The notes under the pieces are model-generated. The model was not told the DNA's origin, searched no databases, and saw only the letters and a list, made by a program, of their open reading frames with translations. Shown piece by piece: positions 1 through 7,238 of a DNA stretch of 15,649 nucleotides. The DNA is from Clostridia bacterium (GTDB lineage: Bacteria; Bacillota; Clostridia; Oscillospirales; Acutalibacteraceae): positions 1 to 15,649 of the forward strand of contig CAAGRQ010000160.1 of the NCBI GenBank assembly GCA_900772705.1, written 5' to 3'. A program made the translations under genes and the position numbers. The number at the start of each line of letters is the position of its first letter. The stretch's first letter is position 1.

Positions 1-71
1 AGGATACCCGTTACTGCCATCAAAACAGCGAGAAAAATACTTATCGCCTTTGAGGTGAATGCTTTTTTCAT
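1..71 (-). CDS. N-terminal fragment of a probably secreted protein (runs off the window)
   Basis: Only the first 23 codons are visible; the gene continues past base 1. The peptide starts MKKAFTSKAISIFLAVLMA and continues VTGI. That is a basic N-terminus followed by a long hydrophobic stretch, the layout of a Sec signal peptide or a first membrane anchor. The start is well supported: an AGGAGG ribosome binding site (77-84, minus strand) lies about seven bases upstream of the ATG, and a consensus promoter is found at 159-187. The mature protein is not in the window, so its function cannot be named. It is transcribed in the same direction as the PAS gene upstream, but a terminator at 321-351 and its own promoter separate the two. 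Confidence 0.75.
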   Translation of the reverse strand, partial: MKKAFTSKAISIFLAVLMAVTGI

Positions 72-158
72 AAAAATTCCTCCTCGAACTTTTATAATAA
101 TAGTTAATGCTTGCTCTATATATTAATAAATTTAATATATAATTTTACTATTATGTTA

Positions 159-187
159 ATTATAAACCTATAGTATTTTTTCGTCAA
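159..187 (-). promoter_or_regulatory. SigA-type promoter for the gene at 1-71
   Basis: Read on the minus strand, TTGACG (187-182) and TATAAT (164-159) are separated by exactly 17 bases. This matches the housekeeping consensus at 11 of 12 positions. Transcription would start near 152, giving an AT-rich 5' leader of about 80 bases before the ATG at 71. No riboswitch-like structure was recognised in that leader. Confidence 0.8.
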
Positions 188-320
188 CCGAAAAAGAGGA
201 GTCAAATATACCAAAATTTTCTTTCGCTCTTTAGATAAAATAAACAAGGACAATATTACAATTTGTATAATTTGTGTCTGCTTTTTCTCACTCCTTCCAT
301 ATTAAGAGGCATTAATACGC
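188..320. other. Intergenic stretch with no gene seen
   Basis: The gap between the gene at 1-71 and the PAS gene is 304 bases (72-375). Apart from the promoter at 159-187 and the terminator at 321-351, this AT-rich remainder holds no open frame with a ribosome binding site. A plus-strand TGTATAAT at 264-271 resembles an extended -10 box, but nothing downstream of it looks like a gene. Confidence 0.5.
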
Positions 321-351
321 AAAACAAAAACGCCTCTCAATGAGAAGCGTT
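321..351 (-). terminator. Intrinsic terminator of the PAS gene
   Basis: On the minus strand, AACGCTTCTCA (351-341) is followed after one base by TGAGAGGCGTT (339-329), then by TTTTGTTTT. All 11 positions can pair (one is a T-G wobble), leaving a short apical loop of a few bases. Hairpin plus T-rich tail about 25 bases past the stop codon at 376-378 is a classic rho-independent terminator. Confidence 0.8.
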
Positions 352-375
352 TAAGTAAATCTTTTATGTATTAAA

Positions 376-1521
376 TCAACTGAAATACTCGTCTGAATTT
401 CTGTCGGTAAGCATTCCGATGTACGATTTTGTGCCGTCGTCCATCTCTATAATCTTTCGTCTGTCGTAGACCAAAATCCTATTTCCGTTCTTTGTATTAA
501 CATAGTAACTTGTGCTTATATCGGTGTCGCCGTCGGGCACATTTTCAAAAGCCGTCCTTACTGTTTTTGCCGAATCGTCACACACAAAATTCATAATATC
601 TCCGCCGTATTTATCAAAAATTTCGCTGCGTGAATATCCGGTTATCTTAGTAAAATCCTCGCTCACAACGGTAAGCGTAAACGGATCGTCAAAAGAGGTG
701 CAGAACACGGGACCCGGAACATTTTTAAGCGTTTTAAGCAGGAACTCTCTTTGGCGGTCAGCCTCGTTTTGTGCTCTTTTTATAGCCGAAACATCGGTAA
801 ACATAGCATGAAAAACAGGGCAGTTATCCTTATCATAACGCTGAATTCCGGCATTGAATTTACACCAAATATACGAATCCTTATGGGTGATGATTCTAAG
901 TTCCATATCTATCGGCTTTTTCGTTGCCATAGCCACTCCGATAGCCTGAAATGCGGCACTTCGGTCGTCGGGATGGATAAGGTCATCTATGCGATAAGGT
1001 CGCTCGTTAAAACTCTCCTTGGTTGTTCCGAAATATTTACAGCATGCCTCGTTTGCATAAAGAGCCTCAAAGTGCATATCCCGATTAACCTTAAACAGAC
1101 AAACGCCGCCCGTTACCATATCGATAAGGTGGTTCATCGTCCTCGCCTTATCTCTGATTTTTTTGCTCTTTGCCTCACTCTTTCCCACATCGGCAAAGGT
1201 AATCTCGCAAAGAGAATTTTCGCTGTTATTGCGTGCGGTGCAGTGAACATAATTATACTTAGAGGAATTATCCATTATGTATAAATCAAGATAAACATAA
1301 GGACTGTCCTTCTTGCATAATTTCTTTACGATTTCCTGGCGGCTCTGGGGGATAAGCAAATCAAGCAGCGACAGTTTGCCCTGACAGATTTTTGAGTAAT
1401 GCACTCCGACAAAATCACAAAAATGACTGTCGGCGTCCACCACGGTAAAATCCTTCTTCTTATCAACGACGCAACTTAAAAACTCAACCTCGAATGCCAG
1501 CTCATCGGTATTATCTAACAT
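376..1521 (-). CDS. Multi-PAS sensor protein without a recognisable output domain
   Basis: The predicted 381-residue soluble protein reads as three consecutive PAS-like modules, at roughly 12-120, 133-250 and 262-378. The second is the clearest: it contains ANEACCKYFG, a DLIHPDDR motif and a closing segment (MELRIITHKDSYIWCKF to FTDVSAIKRAQ) typical of PAS/PAC units. The third contains VSEDFTKITGYSRSEIF. PAS domains bind small ligands or cofactors or mediate dimerisation in signalling proteins. They are normally joined to a kinase, GGDEF, EAL or DNA-binding module, and none is visible here. Short helical linkers (near 115-135 and 245-262) connect the modules. There is no signal peptide or membrane segment. 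The start is uncertain by two codons: ATG at 1521 is 11 bases from GGAG, while TTG at 1527 is 5 bases from it. Ligand and partner cannot be inferred. Confidence 0.8.
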   Translation of the reverse strand: MLDNTDELAFEVEFLSCVVDKKKDFTVVDADSHFCDFVGVHYSKICQGKLSLLDLLIPQSRQEIVKKLCKKDSPYVYLDLYIMDNSSKYNYVHCTARNNSENSLCEITFADVGKSEAKSKKIRDKARTMNHLIDMVTGGVCLFKVNRDMHFEALYANEACCKYFGTTKESFNERPYRIDDLIHPDDRSAAFQAIGVAMATKKPIDMELRIITHKDSYIWCKFNAGIQRYDKDNCPVFHAMFTDVSAIKRAQNEADRQREFLLKTLKNVPGPVFCTSFDDPFTLTVVSEDFTKITGYSRSEIFDKYGGDIMNFVCDDSAKTVRTAFENVPDGDTDISTSYYVNTKNGNRILVYDRRKIIEMDDGTKSYIGMLTDRNSDEYFS

Positions 1522-1568
1522 AATCAATTAATCTCCGTAAAGGTAGTTTTATTTTACACTCCTTTGTA

Positions 1569-1577
1569 ATTATATCA
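1569..1577 (-). promoter_or_regulatory. Probable extended -10 promoter of the PAS gene
   Basis: On the minus strand TGATATAAT (1577-1569) is a perfect -10 box with the TGn extension. No good -35 hexamer lies 17 bases away; the nearest TTG-type hexamer is TTGTTT at a 20-base spacing. Extended -10 promoters tolerate a poor -35 box. The start would be about 1562, roughly 40 bases before the gene. Inference from sequence only. Confidence 0.55.
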
Positions 1578-1679
1578 CAAGAGTGACAAAAAATAAACAA
1601 TCCGATGAAATATTTAATGATAAATTCAATTTTGATTAAAAATTTATTTCAAAAAAGAAAATTTATTCTCCCCTTTGCG

Positions 1680-1708
1680 TTGTAATCGGTCATAAAATAT
1701 GTTATCAT
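1680..1708 (+). promoter_or_regulatory. SigA-type promoter of purL
   Basis: TTGTAA (1680-1685) and TATCAT (1703-1708) are separated by 17 bases. Transcription would begin near 1715, leaving only about 30 bases before the ATG. That leaves no room for a purine riboswitch, and no Bacillus-type PurBox was recognised nearby, so the control of purL is not evident from the sequence. Confidence 0.7.
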
Positions 1709-1744
1709 ATGTAAACATTAGATTAATATATAGGAGAAAAATCT

Positions 1745-4700
1745 ATGGCAAAGGTTTATCGAGTATTCGCAGAAAAAAAGAAAGGCAATGATATTGAGGC
1801 GTCCAATATGCTGACCGACCTTAAAGAAAATGTCGGAATAAAAGGCATTGAGGAACTCAGAATCATCAACCGATATGACGCACAGGGGCTCAGCGAGGAC
1901 GAGTTTAAGGCGGCGGTAAACGGAGTGTTCTCCGAACCGAACCTTGACAATGTATACTTTGAACTCAAACTTGACGATGAGTGGAAGTATTTTGCAACCG
2001 AGTTTCTTCCGGGTCAATATGACCAGAGAGCGGATTCGGCGGCACAGTGCATTCAGCTTCTTACGGCAGGCGAACGTCCCGAGGTTGCTTCGGCTAAGGT
2101 AATCGCAGTAAAGGGCGACATCACCGACGCAGAACTCGACAAGATTAAAGCCTATGTAATCAATCCGGTTGAGTCAAGACTCGCATCTATGGACAAGCCG
2201 GAGTCTCTCGACATCAAGAGCGACATTCCCGCAGATATAGTAAGAATCAACGGTTTCATCGAAATGAGCGACGACGCAATTCAGGCATACCACGAAAAGA
2301 TGGGCTTTGCAATGAGCGTTGCCGACCTTTGCTGGGTTCGTGATTATTTCAAAAATGACGAGCACCGTGACCCGTCGCTTACAGAGTTAAAAGTTATTGA
2401 TACATATTGGTCGGACCACTGCCGTCACACCACCTTTGCCACACAGCTTGATGATATAAAAATTGACGAGGGCAAGTACTCAAAAGCGATAGAAAAAGCA
2501 CTTGAGGAATACTTTGAAATCAGAAAAGAAGTTTACGGCGAGCGTAAGGACAAAATTGTTTGTCTTATGGATATGGCTTGCATCGGCACAAAACTTCTCA
2601 AAAAAAGAGGTTATGTAAACGACCTTGACGAGAGCGAGGAAATCAACGCCTGCTCAATCAATGTTGAGGTGGAAATCGACGGCAAAAAGGAGCCGTGGCT
2701 CGTTCAGTTTAAGAACGAAACCCACAACCCCCCGACAGAAATCGAGCCGTTCGGCGGTGCGGCAACCTGTCTCGGCGGTGCTATCCGTGACCCGCTGTCA
2801 GGCAGAGCCTATGTATATCAGGCAATGCGTGTAACAGGTTCGGGCGACCCGACAACTCCGTTCGAGGACACCCTTGATGCAAAACTTCCGCAGGCTAAAA
2901 TCACAACGGGTGCGGCTCACGGCTACTCCTCATACGGTAACCAAATCGGTCTTGCAACAGGTCAGGTAACGGAACTTTACGACGAGGGCTATGTTGCAAA
3001 GAGAATGGAAATCGGCGCAGTTATCGGCGCATCTCCAAAGGAAAATGTTATCCGTGAGGTTCCGCAGAACGAGGACATAATTATTCTTCTCGGCGGCCGT
3101 ACTGGCAGAGACGGCTGCGGCGGTGCAACAGGTTCGTCAAAGGCGCATGACAGCCACTCAATCGAAACCTGCGGCGCAGAGGTGCAAAAGGGTAATCCTC
3201 CGACAGAGCGTAAGATTCAGCGACTTTTCCGCAACCCCGAGGTTGCTAAGATGATAAAGCGTTGCAATGACTTCGGCGCAGGCGGCGTTAGCGTTGCAAT
3301 CGGCGAACTTGCAGACGGACTGCAAATCGACCTTGACGCAGTACCTAAGAAGTATGACGGTCTTGACGGCACGGAACTTGCCATTTCCGAATCACAGGAG
3401 CGTATGGCCGTAGTAATCGACAAGAAAGACAAGGATAGATTTATCGCCCTTTCAAACGAGGAAAACCTTGAAGCAACCGTTGTCGCAAAAGTTACAGACA
3501 ACAACCGTCTCGAGATGACATGGAGAGGCGACAAAATCGTTGACCTCAGCCGTGACTTCCTTAACACAAACGGTGTAGTTCAGCACGCAAAGGCTGAAAT
3601 CGAAGCGATAGACGATATATCATACCGCACGGAAATTCCGACAGCACTCAAAGGTATGTCAAACGCAGAGGCTCTCAAAGCAAACCTTGAAAGGCTTGAA
3701 GTTTGCTCTCAAAAGGGACTTGCGGAAAGATTCGACTCATCAATCGGTGCAAGCACGGTATTAATGCCGTTCGCCGGAAAATACCAACTTACCCCCGAGG
3801 AAGCAATGGTGGCTAAAATTCCGCTTCTTAAAGGCGAAACCGACACCGCAACGGTAATGTCCTACGGCTTTATACCGAAACTTTCACGCTGGTCCGCATT
3901 CCATTCGGCAGCCTTTGCCGTAACGGAATCGCTCGCAAAACTTGCCTCGGTAGGTTGCGACCCGAGCGGCGCAAGACTTACATTCCAAGAATATTTTGAA
4001 AAACTCGGAAATGCACCCGAGCGTTGGGGCAAGCCGACTTCGGCACTCCTCGGTGCACTCAGTGCACAGGTAGGCTATCATACTCCGTCAATCGGCGGTA
4101 AGGACTCAATGAGCGGAAGTTTCAACGACCTTGATGTTCCGCCGACCCTCGTTTCGTTCGCCGTAGGCATTTCAAAAGCAAGCGAAACGGTATCGTCTCA
4201 GTTCAAGGGCAACGGCACAACCGTTAAACTCGTTGAAATTCCCGTTGACGAGGAGAGCGGACTGCCTAAATACGACGAGGCTATGGCACTTATGGTCAAA
4301 GTTGCCGAGGCTGTCAGAGACGGCAGGGTGCTCGCCGCAAGCGTTGTTAAAGAGGGCGGTGCGGCTGCCTGCGTATGCAAGATGGCATTCGGCAACAAAA
4401 CAGGCTTTACCTTTGCACAGGGACTTGACGCAAAGACATTATTCGCTCCGCTTCAGGGCAGTTTTGTACTTGAACTTGCAGACGAGAACGCTTTTGACGG
4501 CGCAACCCTCGGTGCGACAAACAATAATTCCGTATTCATTCTCGACGGCACGGTTTACACCTGCGACGATTTAATCGAGGCTTGGAGCGGCAAACTCGAA
4601 AAGGTATTCCCGACAGAGTCCGGCAAGAAAGCCGAGATGTACGAGGAAGTTCCGCTTTACAAAAACCGCTCTATCTTTGTTGCAAAAAACAAGGTTGCAA

Positions 4701-5497
4701 AACCGAGAGTATTCATTCCTGCATTCCCGGGTACAAACTGCGAAATCGACACTGCAAGAGCCTTTGAAAAGGCGGGGGCAGAGGCTTCGATTCTCGTGGT
4801 AAACAACCTTACTCCTCAGGCTATCGAGGAGACAATCGACAAGATGGCAGAGGAAATCAAAAAGAGCCAAATCATTATGTTCCCGGGCGGATTTTCGGGC
4901 GGTGACGAGCCGGAGGGTTCGGGCAAATTCATTGCAACTACTTTCCGCAATCCTAAAATCAGCGAGGAAGTTTCAAAACTTCTCAACTGCCGTGACGGTC
5001 TTATGCTCGGTATCTGCAACGGTTTCCAAGCACTCATTAAACTGGGTTTGGTTCCTTACGGCGAAATCGTTGACATAAAGGAGAGCGACCCGACTCTTAC
5101 ATTCAACACCATCGGCAGACACATTTCATCTATGGCTTACACGAGAGTTACAAGCGTTAAATCTCCGTGGTTCTCGGGCGTAAACGCAGGCGATGTATTC
5201 AGCATTCCGATCAGCCACGGCGAGGGCAGATTTGTAGCCGACGAGGAGACAATCAAGCGTCTTATCGCAAACGGACAGATTGCAACCCAGTATGTAACAC
5301 CCGACGGCGATGTAACGGACGAAATGCCGTTTAATCCGAACGGCTCGGTATGTGCGGTTGAGGGTATCACCTCTCCCGACGGACGAGTTCTCGGCAAGAT
5401 GGGACACTGCGAGCGTAAGGGAGACAACCTCTACGCAAATGTTCCGGGCGAAAAGGATATGAAACTGTTTGAAAGCGGCGTAAATTATTTCAAATAA
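1745..5497 (+). CDS. purL: Phosphoribosylformylglycinamidine (FGAM) synthase, large single-chain form
   Basis: PurL converts FGAR, ATP and glutamine to FGAM in the cytoplasm, the fourth step of purine synthesis. The 1250 residues hold the full multidomain enzyme. They comprise an N-terminal PurS-like region (about 1-150), a linker, a first synthetase domain beginning near WSDHCRHTTF (about 222) and containing THNPPTEIEPFGGAA (about 325), a second synthetase-like domain with SIGGKDSMSG, and a glutaminase domain from about 985. The glutaminase has its nucleophile Cys1091 in GICNGFQ and the His1221/Glu1223 pair in MGHCER, matching the MPHPER motif of proteobacterial PurL. Length is close to the usual 1230-1300 residues, so nothing is missing. 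This single-chain layout differs from the PurL/PurQ/PurS split of Bacillus and is common in Clostridia and Bacteroidetes. GGAG lies 8 bases before the ATG. The gene is monocistronic, bounded by a promoter and a terminator. Confidence 0.97.
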   Translation: MAKVYRVFAEKKKGNDIEASNMLTDLKENVGIKGIEELRIINRYDAQGLSEDEFKAAVNGVFSEPNLDNVYFELKLDDEWKYFATEFLPGQYDQRADSAAQCIQLLTAGERPEVASAKVIAVKGDITDAELDKIKAYVINPVESRLASMDKPESLDIKSDIPADIVRINGFIEMSDDAIQAYHEKMGFAMSVADLCWVRDYFKNDEHRDPSLTELKVIDTYWSDHCRHTTFATQLDDIKIDEGKYSKAIEKALEEYFEIRKEVYGERKDKIVCLMDMACIGTKLLKKRGYVNDLDESEEINACSINVEVEIDGKKEPWLVQFKNETHNPPTEIEPFGGAATCLGGAIRDPLSGRAYVYQAMRVTGSGDPTTPFEDTLDAKLPQAKITTGAAHGYSSYGNQIGLATGQVTELYDEGYVAKRMEIGAVIGASPKENVIREVPQNEDIIILLGGRTGRDGCGGATGSSKAHDSHSIETCGAEVQKGNPPTERKIQRLFRNPEVAKMIKRCNDFGAGGVSVAIGELADGLQIDLDAVPKKYDGLDGTELAISESQERMAVVIDKKDKDRFIALSNEENLEATVVAKVTDNNRLEMTWRGDKIVDLSRDFLNTNGVVQHAKAEIEAIDDISYRTEIPTALKGMSNAEALKANLERLEVCSQKGLAERFDSSIGASTVLMPFAGKYQLTPEEAMVAKIPLLKGETDTATVMSYGFIPKLSRWSAFHSAAFAVTESLAKLASVGCDPSGARLTFQEYFEKLGNAPERWGKPTSALLGALSAQVGYHTPSIGGKDSMSGSFNDLDVPPTLVSFAVGISKASETVSSQFKGNGTTVKLVEIPVDEESGLPKYDEAMALMVKVAEAVRDGRVLAASVVKEGGAAACVCKMAFGNKTGFTFAQGLDAKTLFAPLQGSFVLELADENAFDGATLGATNNNSVFILDGTVYTCDDLIEAWSGKLEKVFPTESGKKAEMYEEVPLYKNRSIFVAKNKVAKPRVFIPAFPGTNCEIDTARAFEKAGAEASILVVNNLTPQAIEETIDKMAEEIKKSQIIMFPGGFSGGDEPEGSGKFIATTFRNPKISEEVSKLLNCRDGLMLGICNGFQALIKLGLVPYGEIVDIKESDPTLTFNTIGRHISSMAYTRVTSVKSPWFSGVNAGDVFSIPISHGEGRFVADEETIKRLIANGQIATQYVTPDGDVTDEMPFNPNGSVCAVEGITSPDGRVLGKMGHCERKGDNLYANVPGEKDMKLFESGVNYFK

Positions 5498-5514
5498 TAA
5501 TATGTAACAATAAT

Positions 5515-5549
5515 AAAAGCGTTCCGATTGAATTTCGGAACGCTTTTTT
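5515..5549 (+). terminator. Strong, probably bidirectional terminator between purL and the ATP-grasp genes
   Basis: AAAAGCGTTCCGA (5515-5527) pairs perfectly with TCGGAACGCTTTT (5535-5547) around a 7-base loop, a 13-bp stem followed by a T-run (5544-5549). Because the stem is flanked by As on the left, the minus-strand transcript also reads hairpin then TTTTATTATT. The hairpin can therefore stop the convergent ATP-grasp operon as well. Confidence 0.9.
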
Positions 5550-5562
5550 GTTGTTTTTTTGT

Positions 5563-5585
5563 GCCTCCCCTTATCAAGGGGAGGC
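5563..5585. repeat. Perfect 10-bp palindrome overlapping the end of the downstream ATP-grasp gene
   Basis: GCCTCCCCTT (5563-5572) and AAGGGGAGGC (5576-5585) are exact inverted copies around ATC. The element is much more GC-rich than its surroundings and has no T-tail on either strand, so it is not a second terminator. It covers the TGA stop and the last three codons (Ala-Ser-Pro) of the minus-strand gene ending at 5574. It resembles the small CCTCCC-type palindromes I remember as dispersed in clostridial genomes; copy number cannot be checked here. Confidence 0.6.
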
Positions 5586-6308
5586 GTTAGATTTAATATA
5601 TTTAATATACATATCAATTATATCTATATCCGTTTTATCATAAATCATACGGGCGCCGACGGTGTCCTCGAGTTCGTTAAAAATCATTCTGCCGTTATCA
5701 AAAAGAAAATCCACACCGTAATAATGTGCGCCCAAAGGAGTCACCAAATCAATAATTTTTTGCACCTTTTGAGTCTCGGCTTTACTCAAATCGTAAATTT
5801 CCGCCCTGCCGCCGAGGCAATAATTTGAGCGAAAATCCGTATCGCTCACCCTTAAAATCGAGGCAACGATTTTGCCGCCGAGCACCCACACCCTCACATC
5901 TCTGCCGAGGTCGGCCGCAGGCTTTTGGCATACGAAATTTTCATCATAATCGCTCTCGTTGCGACACATTACAACTCCGTTTCCGCCGTGGGAATCCCTC
6001 GGTTTTTTAACGAACGGCACGGTGCTGTATCGAGTGGGCAAAATCTCGATTCCGTTTTTTTCCATAAAATCGTAGCAAAGTTGTTTATCGTTTGCAAGGC
6101 GTGAAAAAGCAGAGTCGTTAAACACGAAAGCACCTCTTTTTTCGTAATATTCGGCTACTTTATAATCATTGCTTCTGTTTACGACAAGCGACGCCTCGCC
6201 CCTGTAATCGGGCGGCACGGTAACGGCGCCGAGTTCTCTCTCAAATTTTTCTACAACAAAGCGGTTGCGCCGTGCCTCCTCGGGCGAATAAACCAAAATC
6301 GTCTTCAT
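5574..6308 (-). CDS. RimK-like ATP-grasp ligase, second gene of a coupled pair
   Basis: This 244-residue cytoplasmic protein has an ATP-grasp fold of the RimK/LysX/CofF type. Such enzymes use ATP to activate a carboxylate as an acyl phosphate and join it to an amine, often an amino acid. Visible elements are a short N-terminal domain (1-70), NDKQLCYDFMEKNGIEILPT near 92-112, a glycine-rich nucleotide loop PRDSHGGNGVVM near 122-133, and RDVRVWVLGGKIVASILR followed by DFRSN and LGG near 155-190. The metal-binding segment is unusual: where RimK has E-V-N, this protein has NELEDTVGARM near 210-220, replacing the Asn by an acidic residue. Its ATG overlaps the stop of the preceding ATP-grasp gene (ATGA, 6308-6305) and GAGGAAG lies just upstream, so translation is coupled. 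The last residues are supplied by a palindromic repeat. The substrate is unknown. Confidence 0.85.
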   Translation of the reverse strand: MKTILVYSPEEARRNRFVVEKFERELGAVTVPPDYRGEASLVVNRSNDYKVAEYYEKRGAFVFNDSAFSRLANDKQLCYDFMEKNGIEILPTRYSTVPFVKKPRDSHGGNGVVMCRNESDYDENFVCQKPAADLGRDVRVWVLGGKIVASILRVSDTDFRSNYCLGGRAEIYDLSKAETQKVQKIIDLVTPLGAHYYGVDFLFDNGRMIFNELEDTVGARMIYDKTDIDIIDMYIKYIKSNASP

Positions 6309-7117
6309 ATCTTCCTCAGTATTTCCTCAAAAATCAGCGGTGCGACATCAACTCCGCTCGAATACATAATATTCATAATATGGGCATTTGAATTAACCTC
6401 GCAAAGAGTATCACCGCTCATAATATCAACGCCGCCGAAAGTCAACCCGAGTTCCCTGCAAGCAGTCAAAGCAATCTCGCACTCCTTATCGGTAGGGTTA
6501 TATTTTTCGGCAGTGCCGCCGTTTGTGATATTGGAGCGAAAATCATGCTCATTCTTACGCTTCATGGCGGCAACAGCCCTGTTTCCGACAACCTCTATTC
6601 GCACATCTTCGCCGCCGCACTCGATATATTCCTGGAGCAAAAACGGCTCTCTCGTTACATATTTCAAAACCTCATTCACGTTTCGGCACAAATGCACCTG
6701 CTCGCCGAACGAACCGCAACAATTTTTAATCACAAGCGGAAAGCCGAGCACCTCGCCCGCATTCTTTACAAACTCGCCGTAATCCACCTCAAAAAATGAC
6801 AGCGGCGCAATTATCGTTTTCGGCTGTTTCAATTTGTTTTCCAGCGCCAAATATGTCTTTGCCTTATCGTCGCAAAGAGCAATCGAACGTGCGGAATTAA
6901 ATACGGGAACGCCTTTATTTTCAAGGCTTTTCGCAAGATTTACATCCTTATCCCAAAAAAGGACAAAATCGGGTCTTTCGCTCTCAAAAAGCATCTGCTC
7001 ATTCGTTTTTAAGCGGAGCGATATATTCATTTTTTCAGCCGTTTTTTTCAGATGCGAATGAAGTGACGAATATTTTTCGCCCGACAAATAGTGATTAACT
7101 ACCAAAAAGCCTGTCAT
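6305..7117 (-). CDS. RimK-like ATP-grasp ligase, first gene of a coupled pair
   Basis: This 270-residue cytoplasmic protein shows the motif series of RimK-type ligases, the family of ribosomal S6 glutamate ligase, LysX, MptN and CofF. These are an N-terminal pre-ATP-grasp domain (1-90) with FNSARSIALCDDKAKTY, the lysine and loop of FPLVIKNCCGSFGEQVHLC (about 130-148), LLQEYIECGGEDVRIEVVG (about 168-186), the signature DFRSNITNGG (about 198-207), and GVDI followed by EVNSN (about 236-253) for metal binding. All expected residues are present, so it should be an active ATP-dependent carboxylate-amine ligase; acceptor and donor are unknown. An AAGGA site lies 8 bases before the ATG. It is transcribed first, from a promoter overlapping that of purH. 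The following gene starts inside its stop codon, suggesting a fixed ratio of the two ligases or a complex. It is not close enough to a named member to assign a product. Confidence 0.88.
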   Translation of the reverse strand: MTGFLVVNHYLSGEKYSSLHSHLKKTAEKMNISLRLKTNEQMLFESERPDFVLFWDKDVNLAKSLENKGVPVFNSARSIALCDDKAKTYLALENKLKQPKTIIAPLSFFEVDYGEFVKNAGEVLGFPLVIKNCCGSFGEQVHLCRNVNEVLKYVTREPFLLQEYIECGGEDVRIEVVGNRAVAAMKRKNEHDFRSNITNGGTAEKYNPTDKECEIALTACRELGLTFGGVDIMSGDTLCEVNSNAHIMNIMYSSGVDVAPLIFEEILRKI

Positions 7118-7150
7118 ATTACCGTTCCTTTTTTACACATTATGATAAAT

Positions 7151-7179
7151 ATTGTATCATTGTCACTTGAAAAAGACAA
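7151..7179 (-). promoter_or_regulatory. Promoter of the ATP-grasp operon
   Basis: On the minus strand TTGTCT (7179-7174) and TACAAT (7156-7151) lie 17 bases apart, a good SigA-type match. The start would be near 7144, about 27 bases before the ATG at 7117. Its -35 half overlaps the -35 half of the plus-strand purH promoter. Confidence 0.7.
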
Positions 7180-7180
7180 T
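7159..7180. promoter_or_regulatory. Inverted repeat between divergent promoters, possible operator
   Basis: ATTGTC (7159-7164) and GACAAT (7175-7180) are exact inverted copies separated by 10 bases. They are centred on the zone where the -35 boxes of the two divergent promoters overlap. A protein bound here would affect both the ATP-grasp pair and purH-purA. The arms are short and AT-rich, so chance is a real alternative. Confidence 0.35.
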
Positions 7181-7195
7181 AAAATATTGTAAAAT
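7167..7195 (+). promoter_or_regulatory. Promoter of the purH-purA operon
   Basis: TTGAAA (7167-7172) and TAAAAT (7190-7195) lie 17 bases apart. The expected start near 7202 leaves a leader of about 37 bases, too short for a purine or ZTP riboswitch. An alternative -10 (TATAAT, 7214-7219) lies downstream but lacks a well-spaced -35. Confidence 0.65.
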
Positions 7196-7238
7196 AATAG
7201 TCTGTGATAAATTATAATATACAGTAGGAGTGTTTCAG

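Noticed and set aside
305..338. Alternative pairing AGAGGC/GCCTCT that could act as an antiterminator for the PAS terminator
   Set aside because: The pairing is six bases only, lies mostly downstream of the terminator in the direction of transcription, and has no gene to regulate before the next promoter.
751..1284. Plus-strand open frame of 177 codons inside the PAS gene
   Set aside because: It is antisense to a gene with clear PAS motifs, has no ribosome binding site, and its product has no recognisable motif.
1709..1744. Purine riboswitch or PurBox before purL
   Set aside because: The predicted leader is about 30 bases, too short for a riboswitch, and no CCGAAC-type PurR box was found near the promoter.
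5574..7117. ATP-grasp pair as PurP-type FAICAR synthetases replacing PurH
   Set aside because: A formyltransferase with intact catalytic residues is encoded right next door, and the motifs (DFRSN, EVN) are of the RimK group, not of PurP.
7230..7238. GTG start three codons upstream in the formyltransferase gene
   Set aside because: The GTG overlaps the Shine-Dalgarno sequence that serves the ATG at 7239.
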